Of a DNA stretch of 64,000 nucleotides, positions 23,332-34,800 are shown piece after piece (position 1 is the first letter of the stretch; each line of letters begins with the position of its first letter). The stretch is from Galaxea fascicularis. Taxonomy: Eukaryota > Cnidaria > Anthozoa > Scleractinia > Euphylliidae. Position numbers and translations under genes: made by a program. The stretch lies in the NCBI GenBank assembly GCA_948470475.1, contig OX419345.1:12017117-12081116 (forward strand), in the 5' to 3' direction. A model generated the notes under the pieces. The model was not told where the DNA came from. It was given only the letters and a program-made list of their open reading frames with translations, and ran no database searches.

Positions 23332-26300
23332 ACGGAAGACTTTTTGATTTGCACCCCCCACCCCCTAGGATTTTCCGTTCCAGAGGGGTCTTTGATGACC
23401 CCCCCTCCCCTCCGGAATTTCCAGAAGTTTTGTACTTATAAAAAAGAAAGTGAATACCAACTTAGTTACGTAAATACAATAGAATTTTATTACAACAGTG
23501 TAAACATTAAGGTTAACTTTAACAGAAATATAATGCTTTGTTAAGTTTATTATCCAGCTAAACTTTTAGCTTCTTCGCCATCAACTTTGCAAATTATGTT
23601 TGTGTTGTTTTTATGTAAGATTATAAGCGTAAACATTTGGGTAGCACATCGACTGTTTCGCGTTTTTGTGCAAACTCCGATGAGAACGTTTCACTCGCTT
23701 AAACAACTTCGCAAACGATAGTAAATAAAACAGAAACTTACAAGGTTCCTTTGTCTATACATTTTGTCAGTTTCTTCGGGTTGATTCTTATTTAAGGACC
23801 AAAAACTTCACTAACACACATGTTAACGCAGTAGGTTTCGAGAACGTTGTCATGTTGTTCCAGCCAGGTAGCCAGGCCTTCTGAAGGTCAAACGAAAACG
23901 AGACAAAGCTGGAAGTCTGGAGACGAGACTCCAGTTGAAACCGCCATTTTAAATGTTTTGAAGAAAGTAGCTTCGCGAGATTGTAGCGCTAGCTAACTCA
24001 AAGCAAAAAAGAAACATTGAAGCTACTGTAATAATGTGAACTTTATCTCAATGGCCAGGAGTACTGACTTTTGTTTCAAAACAACGTATGTATGTTTTTG
24101 TGCCTCAGATCGATCGTATGTTGCTTTCAATGTTTTGTACATGGTTCGTGACCCTTTGGAAAAGTAGTTTCCCACGAAACCCCCTACCCCTCGGAAATTA
24201 CTGCCCTTTAACCCCCCCTCTCCCTCGGAATTTCCAATGATCTTCCGTGGGGGGGGTATGGATATTTTCTGGAACCACACATTTCATCCAGGAAAGAAGT
24301 CTTCGACGAATCAATTGCCCCTTACCAACAAGCACTCAAAGAAAGTGGATATGATCACAAACTAACATACAATCCAGATCCCGCTCCGAGAAACAAAAGA
24401 AAGAGAAAAAGGGACATTACATGGTACAATCCTCCTTTCGATTCAAACGTTAAAACCAACCTTGGTAGAAAGTTCCTACATATCGTCGAAAAATGCTTCC
24501 AGAAAAGCCATCCACTCTACAAGATTTTCAACAGACACACACTCAAGCTAAGCTACTCATGTATGCCAAACATGAAATCCATCATATCGTCACACAACAA
24601 ACACGTTCTTTCAAATGCAAATGCACAAACACCGCAACCTGACACCTGCAATTGTAGAAAAAAGCCTGATTGCCCACTCGAAGGAAAATGTCTCCAAACT
24701 AACGTAATCTATCAAGCCACAGTCACCACCGAGACAACAACTGAAACCTACGTTGGACTAGCTACAAACTTTAAGGAACGCTACGGGAATCACAAAACAT
24801 CCTTCCGACATTCGAAAAGAAGGAATGAGACAGAGCTTTCCAAACATGTTTGGAACTTACAAGACGCTAAGAAACCGTTTCAGATTAAATGGAAAATTCT
24901 TAAGAAATGTAAACCATACAGCAACATTAGCAAGAAATGTAGTCTTTGTCTGAATGAAAAGTTCATAATCATATGTAAAAAAGAACTGTGTAGCCTTAAC
25001 AGAAGAAACGAATTAGCAAGTTCATGCCCCCACAGAAACCGATATGTACTCCGGAACTTTAGAGTAACGTAATTTTAAAATAACGACATATAATCCTTCT
25101 TATATCTAGAAACTCTTTGTATGTTACGCATTTACTATAGCAACCATTCAAATTTTCGTATTTAACTGCCAGCTTCCCAATTCCAACAGTTCAGTCGTTA
25201 AAATTGCCTGATGAGTGTGGTCCTTGTACCATACGAAACAGTTCTGTAGCAATAAAACAATGATTACTCGTGAAACCTGAACTTCTGTGAAGTAATAGTT
25301 AATGCTCCTCAATCGATTGAGTTGAGCGCTCTACGAAACACGTTCTACTCAAGAAGAATTTGTATTGCTCCTGTTCTGCAGTTGAGCGCTGTCAAGAATG
25401 AATTTCCAAGTGAAGGACTTCGAGTATTCAACAAAGAACATCCCGCTGGCACCCAAAAATGCGTACCTTCAAGCACTAATCGCGAAAACAGAATCCTTAA
25501 TTCAACGTATGCGCTGGAAAGCGTTCTTCTTTCTCAACAAGAATACCAACGACACAGCTAAAGAATCTTACGGATTTAAATCGAAACGGTCACCACCTCA
25601 TATAAAGGAGCTGGATGAATTTGAGGATTGTATGCTTGCCATGATACAGCGAGTCGAATTCAAGACCAACACTCACTCTAATGATCTTCAGAGAAAGCTC
25701 AGTAAAGACGTAAAGGAAATACGAGAAGAAAACAACATCTTTGTGAAAGCAGACAAAACGACCAATTATTACAAGACTGCACCCGATGACTACGTGACAC
25801 TTGTAAACAAAAACGTTACGAAGACCTACAAGAAGACAAACCCAAATGTGCCGGACATTATAACTCTAGCAGACAAGAAAATTGCCGAAGAAATCAAACT
25901 CGACGACCGAATTGAAGTCTCAGCATCAAGAGACTCCTTCATTACACTAAAAGACCACAAACCCGACTTCATCAACCACCCAACCTGCAGACTCATCAAC
26001 CCAAGCAAATCGGAAATTGGCATCATCAGCAAAAACATCCTTGATCGCATAAACAATGAAGTAATTCAAGCTACTAAAGTGAATCTCTGGAAAAGCACCA
26101 ACAACACCATAGAATGGTTCAAGGCAATCCCAGAAAAGGAAAAGCACGCATTCATCACCTTTGACGTGTGCGACTTCTATCCATCCATATCTGAAGACCT
26201 ATTACTGAAAGCATTAGATTATGCCTCCAAATTCACCACAATCACTCCACAAGACCGCCACATCATCATCCACGCGAAAAATTCACTCCTTTACCACCAA

Positions 26301-26728
26301 AACTCTACATGGACCAAGAAGAACACAAACGACATGTTTGATATTACAATGGGCTCGTACGACGGAGCAGAAACGTGCGAATTGATAGGAACTTACATGC
26401 TCTCCTTAATTGCATCCAAATTCAAAGATGAAGTTGGACTGTACCGTGATGATGGCCTCACAGTTTGCAAAGCCACCCCTAAAGAAATTGAAAAAACCAA
26501 GAAAGAAGTCAGCAATGTATTTAAGTCAAATGGTCTAAAAATCACAATCGATGCTAACAAAAAAATCGTCCACTTTCTTGACGTAACCTTCGACCTCACA
26601 AACGGAAGCTACAAGCCATACATGAAGCCTAACAACAAACTATCGTACGTCCACCGGCAAAGCAACCACCCCCCAACATTACTGAAAAACATACCACTCA
26701 ACATCAACAAAAGACTAACTAACATTGT

Positions 26729-26759
<31 letters not shown>

Positions 26760-28785
26760 ACGGAAGACTTTTTGATTTGCACCCCCCACCCCCTAGGATT
26801 TTCCGTTCCAGAGGGGTCTTTGATGACCCCCCCTCCCCTCCGGAATTTCCAGAAGTTTTGTACTTATAAAAAAGAAAGTGAATACCAACTTAGTTACGTA
26901 AATACAATAGAATTTTATTACAACAGTGTAAACATTAAGGTTAACTTTAACAGAAATATAATGCTTTGTTAAGTTTATTATCCAGCTAAACTTTTAGCTT
27001 CTTCGCCATCAACTTTGCAAATTATGTTTGTGTTGTTTTTATGTAAGATTATAAGCGTAAACATTTGGGTAGCACATCGACTGTTTCGCGTTTTTGTGCA
27101 AACTCCGATGAGAACGTTTCACTCGCTTAAACAACTTCGCAAACGATAGTAAATAAAACAGAAACTTACAAGGTTCCTTTGTCTATACATTTTGTCAGTT
27201 TCTTCGGGTTGATTCTTATTTAAGGACCAAAAACTTCACTAACACACATGTTAACGCAGTAGGTTTCGAGAACGTTGTCATGTTGTTCCAGCCAGGTAGC
27301 CAGGCCTTCTGAAGGTCAAACGAAAACGAGACAAAGCTGGAAGTCTGGAGACGAGACTCCAGTTGAAACCGCCATTTTAAATGTTTTGAAGAAAGTAGCT
27401 TCGCGAGATTGTAGCGCTAGCTAACTCAAAGCAAAAAAGAAACATTGAAGCTACTGTAATAATGTGAACTTTATCTCAATGGCCAGGAGTACTGACTTTT
27501 GTTTCAAAACAACGTATGTATGTTTTTGTGCCTCAGATCGATCGTATGTTGCTTTCAATGTTTTGTACATGGTTCGTGACCCTTTGGAAAAGTAGTTTCC
27601 CACGAAACCCCCTACCCCTCGGAAATTACTGCCCTTTAACCCCCCCTCTCCCTCGGAATTTCCAATGATCTTCCGTGGGGGGGGTATGGATATTTTCTGG
27701 AACCACACATTTCATCCAGGAAAGAAGTCTTCGACGAATCAATTGCCCCTTACCAACAAGCACTCAAAGAAAGTGGATATGATCACAAACTAACATACAA
27801 TCCAGATCCCGCTCCGAGAAACAAAAGAAAGAGAAAAAGGGACATTACATGGTACAATCCTCCTTTCGATTCAAACGTTAAAACCAACCTTGGTAGAAAG
27901 TTCCTACATATCGTCGAAAAATGCTTCCAGAAAAGCCATCCACTCTACAAGATTTTCAACAGACACACACTCAAGCTAAGCTACTCATGTATGCCAAACA
28001 TGAAATCCATCATATCGTCACACAACAAACACGTTCTTTCAAATGCAAATGCACAAACACCGCAACCTGACACCTGCAATTGTAGAAAAAAGCCTGATTG
28101 CCCACTCGAAGGAAAATGTCTCCAAACTAACGTAATCTATCAAGCCACAGTCACCACCGAGACAACAACTGAAACCTACGTTGGACTAGCTACAAACTTT
28201 AAGGAACGCTACGGGAATCACAAAACATCCTTCCGACATTCGAAAAGAAGGAATGAGACAGAGCTTTCCAAACATGTTTGGAACTTACAAGACGCTAAGA
28301 AACCGTTTCAGATTAAATGGAAAATTCTTAAGAAATGTAAACCATACAGCAACATTAGCAAGAAATGTAGTCTTTGTCTGAATGAAAAGTTCATAATCAT
28401 ATGTAAAAAAGAACTGTGTAGCCTTAACAGAAGAAACGAATTAGCAAGTTCATGCCCCCACAGAAACCGATATGTACTCCGGAACTTTAGAGTAACGTAA
28501 TTTTAAAATAACGACATATAATCCTTCTTATATCTAGAAACTCTTTGTATGTTACGCATTTACTATAGCAACCATTCAAATTTTCGTATTTAACTGCCAG
28601 CTTCCCAATTCCAACAGTTCAGTCGTTAAAATTGCCTGATGAGTGTGGTCCTTGTACCATACGAAACAGTTCTGTAGCAATAAAACAATGATTACTCGTG
28701 AAACCTGAACTTCTGTGAAGTAATAGTTAATGCTCCTCAATCGATTGAGTTGAGCGCTCTACGAAACACGTTCTACTCAAGAAGA

Positions 28786-28849
<64 letters not shown>

Positions 28850-31800
28850 AAAATTAGAACCTGTTTTACATTTATGATTTTACCCTAAAATGGTTCTTAT
28901 GTGAAGGGTGCTTAAAAATGAAATTTTACAGATGTAGTCTAACAGGTTCTGAAATGTTAGGTTCTTATATGCGGGTTTTTACTGTATCCAACACTTCAAT
29001 AAAATCACAGTTAGTTGTAGAATTGCCAGACATGCCCTCTGTTATAATCCCTAAATCATTTCTTTAACACCATCTTAGAGGGTCAAAAGTGTTTAACTTC
29101 TGAAACCTTTCTTATGTTGGGGCTGATATCTGATATCTGACATTCTGCAAACTGATGCACTATCTGACGGCAACAATCTGTGCTAGTTGGGTAGTGACTT
29201 AACACTTAACACTGGTTATCAAACAGAAGGATGTTTATTGATGAAAATGTAAAGTATATAGAGTTATTGAAAAAATTTTGTCTCGCACTTTTCAAGCCCT
29301 GTGGGTTGAATTACAATTTGAAAGGAAAAGTAACATCTGTGGTGTTATTTATAGACAACACAACTCCCCTGAGAGCTTTCAGACATATTTTGATGAAACC
29401 ATAGAAAAACTCAGTAACTCTGGCAAGCCTATCTATGTTTTGGGAGACTTCAACATAAACCTCCTCAATGCCGAAACCTGCAACTTTACTAAAGACTTCT
29501 TATTATCATTGCAAAGTTATTCTTTTATCCCTACAATAAATTGATAAACCAACTAGGGTAAACAGTAACTCAGCCACGCTAATTGATAACATTTTTGTTG
29601 ACCAAATCGGTAGGGAAATCACGAGTGGAAATATAATCTTGGATGTAAGTGATCACTATTCTCAGTTTTGCATTATTAAGTCTCTCAAGGTAAAGGAGTT
29701 ATCCCCAAAAACTATGATTTTGAAATTTTCAAGAGACACAAAGGAAAATATTCATTCTGGGTTATCCGAGATCAACTGGGATTTGGCCATGAGAAACTGT
29801 GGAGATAATGCAGATGCTGGTTTTCTAAATTCTTTAACAGCCTTAACAAAATAGTAAACAAGCAGGCGCCCCTTTGACCTTTATCAAAATACAAAGCCAA
29901 GCAATTTTCTAAACCCTGGATTACTAAAGGGTTACTTAAGTAGATAAAAGTAAAAACTGCTCTATTTACATCTGGAAACTATGAAAATATAAACATTATC
30001 GCAATGTGTAGTTCCAGAAAATTAATATCGGTTCCATACCCCCACCACAGAGGGAATATCATATAGGACCCCCCCACCCCTTCGGATTTTCCCTTTTAGT
30101 GAGGACGCAGTAACCCCCCATCCCCCCTGGAAATTCCAAACAATTGTTGAACACCCCCCCATACCCCCTGGAAAGTATATTCTTCAAAGCAAACAACAAA
30201 CAAGAGCAGGGTCCGACAAATATTTTTGACAAAACTTGTCCCTGGGCAAATGGCATGTCAAAATCACTTGCCCACCAGAATGTGCTAGTTGTCCCAGTTA
30301 AAAGGGAGAGGACAAGCGATTCATTGAACTGTAGCAAAATCAATTCATGCAGTCATTTCTCATCACACAGGTAATGTGATTTGCACTCTTAGCATGAGCA
30401 TAAAGGGGATCCTTTCGAAATTTGTCGTTTCCCATTACCAGTGGGCTCTCTGGGTCCGAAACATTTAGCCACGCATAGCATATTTTACACTTCATGACAC
30501 CGTGTGTTGTGTCTATTGTCAGCCACGAAAACTCTTTCAACAATTTCGGTTGGGACACCAGTCTGCGTTTGTGTCCATCATATTCCTTGTTGTATTCAAC
30601 ACATTTCGCCTTTCACTTTGACTTGTAGCACGATACACATGTACATCAGTGGTTGCTGAAATATATTTTGGAATATCTTTGCAAGCTAACGACGGATTTC
30701 GTTCAAACCTTCTACATTACTTCAGCAAGGATTCTAGTTAAGTCATATGTTCAAGAATTAAAATTTGGAAGAACCAAGGAATAAAAAAATCTTGAAGACG
30801 CAAGAAAATAGTTACGAAATCAGCATGTAACACGTAACAGCTAATTTGTATGAAATAGTTAAAAACGTAAAATTACACCCTCAAAGCAATCCCTTTTACA
30901 AAATTCAACCGAGCAGAAATATTAAATACGAAAAAATGACACTATACGCAAAATTACAGTCCTCTACATTTATTTTCCAAATAGAGAGAATTATAATTCT
31001 AAGGACGGTTGCAATAAAGTGCTTGTGTAATGCTCAAGGTCCAACAGCGCTCCATGCTTTACAAATATGAGGCTGGCGACTTCCAAACGCATCTACAAAA
31101 GAAGAGAATTTGTCTGAGTAAAGTTCATATCATTGTTTACAATCGAGTAAGAAAGGTTCTCAAAGATTGCTGACGGCGATGAAGAAATAAAGAATTTTCG
31201 TGATCGGAAACAAATCTGTTGAGTACTTTCAATGAGTAAAATTAAACATTACTTACCCACAAGAGAACCTGTATCTCAGCCTCCAGTGAACAACGGTTGC
31301 TGATACAAAGTTGCAACACAGTTCAGTTACTGGTCTTCGTATCCTGCTAAGTGTTATAGTCTTCAGTAGGTTTAAAACGAAGAATTCTACAAACAGTGAA
31401 TCGGAAACATATTTCCAGTTGAACGCCATGCAAGCGTAACGATGAAATTACCACCACGCTCGTAGCAGAAAACTTCCAGAATGAAAGTACAATGCAAGCC
31501 ATTTTCCAGCTGAAATTTACAAGAAACATCGAAGAAGACCTGTGTCACCTCTCCTTAGTATGTGGGGGTGTTTTTATAACAAAGCAGGGGCAAAAAGTAG
31601 GAGACCATGAGGTAATCTTGATTGCGTTACAATAGTGCACGAGCTTGGTCAAGCGTTGAACCGAGATGAATACTGAGAGGAATAGCCTTTCAAATGCTGA
31701 AAAGATGAAGAAAAAAATTGCCTCTTTGTAGTATACATGAGTTAGAAGTAGTTGGGTCAGTTAATTTTGTTGTATTTTAGCAATAATAGTCATGCTAAGC

Positions 31801-34800
31801 AAGCCAAATAGTCAGGCGCCACACCCAAAAAGGATTCTAGGTAATTTCTAAAGTAAGGTGTAAACAAGAATTATACTATGAAATTTTTCCAAATATGTTT
31901 GTTTGATGTTAATTGCTTAATATCTGGCAAGTAAAGATGTTTTGGGGATATTTTACACATTTTCATGAAAGTGCCCCATGTTACACTGATGTACATGTGT
32001 ATCGTGCTACAAGTCTTTGTCGTACCCGGAGTACAAACAGTGTCACAGGATTATCCATAAATTATAATCAATCGTACCTTGAACTTTGATTCACGATATG
32101 GCGGAAATACATGTTATAAGCGGTATAGCAGCCAGGCCTTCAGAGGTTTACGCGGGAAAGTACTGAGAAGAGATGTAAAATGGCAATCGAAAAGTAAAAA
32201 AAACGTGATACGTATTTATTGCATTTCGAAAGGCTTCAATGGAAATTACTCAAGGTAAACGTTTAATACTTGGATATCTAAAATTTATTGTGCAAAATTG
32301 CTCGTAACTCAAATGCTACGGCCCGGCGGGCTTTTTCTAGAAATAAAACACTTGCCCGGTATTCTGTTCAACTTGTCCCGGGCGTCCGGGCCTAATATTT
32401 GTCGGACCCTGAAGAGGCCGTATATCTATTGTCTGGCACGTATTTGAGATGGTGTTTTGTAAACATTGTGTATGTGCGTAAGTTAAAAGTTGCGAATTAT
32501 GCGAAATACATAACCTGAACTTTATTGTTTTATGTATACAGAAGCTGGTCTAATACGTAAAATATAGCATTGCCAGTATCTGAACTGAGCTACTACCATA
32601 CTAGTCACAAATAAACAATTTTTTGAGCTGTTTACAATATTTGTGAAACGTTGATGTCGCGCGCTTGAAATGAACACGATCGCAACCACATTTTACGACG
32701 CATTTTTTACAAAATTATGTAATGAAGAGAAAAAAGTGACTCGAATTAATAGCAAGTTTTCTGTACTCATCTCGCCAAATAACAGCCTCTAATGTATAAA
32801 AGATGCTCGACAAATGCAGTGATTCTCAACGAATATCCAACAAGAACATTCGTTGGCAAGTAACCAGTCCACCACAGACAATCATGGAGACTGGTAATGA
32901 GTAATGGCCGCTCCTTTCAAAATCGTCTTTATTTCACGATTTCATTTGGTGCTGGTTTGCTTCCAAAACACTACTAGGAAAAAGGAAAATGTTTTTTTGG
33001 CAACAGCACTGTTAGAAGTATCGTAATTTAGCGACTTAAAACTTCGGAACGTCCTAAGAAAGTTGGTAAGCGGCACAATCTAACGTATGATGTGAGTCGA
33101 TCCATTTTCTTCCATCTGGACATGAATTTCGCCTCTAACCCCCCCTCCCTTCCGGAATTTCCTGGGCCTTTGATGCCCCCACCCCCCCCTGGAATGTCCA
33201 ATTCCCTCCATGGTGGGGGTATGGATATTTTCTGGAACTACACAATAAAATACTTACACTTACTCGATGCAGCAAGAAGTCATACTATCATTCATACCTT
33301 AATGATCACATGACAAATGTGACCTGACTTGGGAAAACGCACACTAATGGATATCCGTTAAACGGCTTGAAAAAACGGATAGTTGAACGGCCATGAAAAG
33401 CATTTAAACAGTTTTGCCAACTGTTAAAATGGATGAGAAAAATAATTACAAGTTTGAACAAAATCATAAAATGCTTTCCCAAAACATTCAAACGGATGTG
33501 CAATAAACGGACTCTAACTGTTTAATCAACAAGACCGATAATTAAACAGACAGTCACTTTCTTGAGCGATCATTGAACCGTATTGGTAACAATGAAACAT
33601 GAATTCTACCACCTGCAGTTTTGTTGATGGAGTTTGGGACAAAAACATTGTATTCATAAACGGTAGAATGGTGAAAACACCCTTGGAAACTTCACAAGAT
33701 TAGCAGTACTTTAAGTGTTTGATGTGGCAAACTTCCCAGCGATAAGCGTAATTCTACGTACGACTGGGAATGATGTTTGGTGCAGTTGTCTTAACTCGTA
33801 AATGAAATTTTGCAGTAGCGCGCCCAACGTGTGAAAATTATCCCGACACTATCACGTATGCAAATGTCGCAAAAAAGATTATATTTTTGTGAAAAAATCA
33901 AAACTCTGTCTAATAACATTTCTCTTTCATTTTGATCAGTAGCACAATCACCATACCCATTCCGGTAACATACCCGAAAAAAAAATATTCTTTTTAATTT
34001 GTGGCAAAATCACTTCTTTAGCTTTATTTCATGCTCAAACTTAATAATCTACAAATTGTTTGGCAAAATATTATATTTTCGTCTCGGTTAGCTGTATTTT
34101 TAATTTACCCATAATCCCTTGTGGGTGTGGTCTTTACATAAACGATCACTTTTTAGAAAAAATTATTTCATTGGTACAAGTAAAAAGTAGGTAATGAAAT
34201 ACATGTATCTTCACCTTCACACCAGTATTTTGCATTAAATGGAAGCTAGTATTTCCTCATTTAGGTCAATTGGTATTTTAAAAACTGACTTTCTCCCCCT
34301 CTTTACAACATGAAGGTCAGAACAGATGTGCATTACAGTCGCTGCATGAACGATTGCGACTTTTTGTTCATCAAGTTTGTATGTCATGTCAATTAGGTTC
34401 TCTCGGAGAAAGAAGTGTCCTCTAAGCACTTCCTGTCCTGCAGTGTAAATGCTGCCATAAGTCATCTGTGGTGTTATCTGCCAGTTCTTCCATGCCGTTA
34501 CTCTTTACTTTCAGAAGATAATAGTCATAACTTGCATCATCATCGGCTGCTACTGCTACCACACTCCCCTCTACTGCTAGGTCTGCTATTTTAACAGCTG
34601 TGTCTGTCGTCATTACCACAGTGTTGTCAGTGTTCCTAGTAGTTGCTGGTGATGCTTCTCTTTCAATTTCGAGCTCCTGCCAGTCATCAACCAACTCTGA
34701 ATTTATGGCGTTATATCCTCGCCAAAATTCAAATTCTTGTTTGCAACATTGTTACTTTGAATTATTGCTCGTTTTCACATTCCAATATCCAACTTCTACA

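Larger units (their letters stand above)
20995..28787 (+). mobile_element. Tandem Penelope-like element array, period 3428 bp
   Basis: Sequence repeats with a fixed 3428 bp shift for about 2.3 units. The first unit starts inside the endonuclease (5'-truncated), two full RT-endonuclease units follow, and the array stops at 28787 in the leader, directly followed by a TA run. Order within a unit is hammerhead, leader, RT, inserted TIR element, GIY-YIG endonuclease, hammerhead. Tandem and inverted partial copies sharing pseudo-LTRs are typical of PLEs. The two full units look identical by eye. The first partial unit differs at least twice (ATC versus GTC near 21058 and CTT versus CTA near 21120). 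Such identity means a very recent event or an assembly artefact. Confidence 0.9.
19260..28986. mobile_element. TIR element hosting TA repeats and the PLE array
   Basis: TACAGTAAAAACCCGC (19264, and again in the duplication near 19543) is inverted at the right end as GCGGGTTTTTACTGTA ending about 28986, with AAGAACCTA/TAGGTTCTTA just inside both. Everything between is therefore likely nested in one older element. The exact target duplication could not be fixed because of the left-end tandem duplication. Confidence 0.55.
30006..33243. mobile_element. 3238 bp TIR element (GTGTAGTTCC family) inside a LINE
   Basis: GTGTAGTTCCAGAAAAT at 30006 is inverted at the right end (ATTTTCTGGAACTACAC to 33243). 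AAT flanks both sides (30003-30005 and 33244-33246), and removing the element plus one AAT rejoins the LINE coding sense. C-tracts with CGGAATTTCC-type words lie just inside both ends, as in the element at 23299. Part of its length is a nested insertion (30207-32411), leaving about 1 kb of its own sequence, close to the 982 bp sibling. Confidence 0.88.

Noticed and set aside
23299..23544. C-terminal extension of the PLE RT
   Set aside because: The last ~81 codons come from the inserted TIR element, not from the retroelement.
24023..24280. 85-codon minus-strand frame (repeated at 27451-27708)
   Set aside because: It lies wholly in the TIR element and reads through its terminal repeat; no protein likeness.
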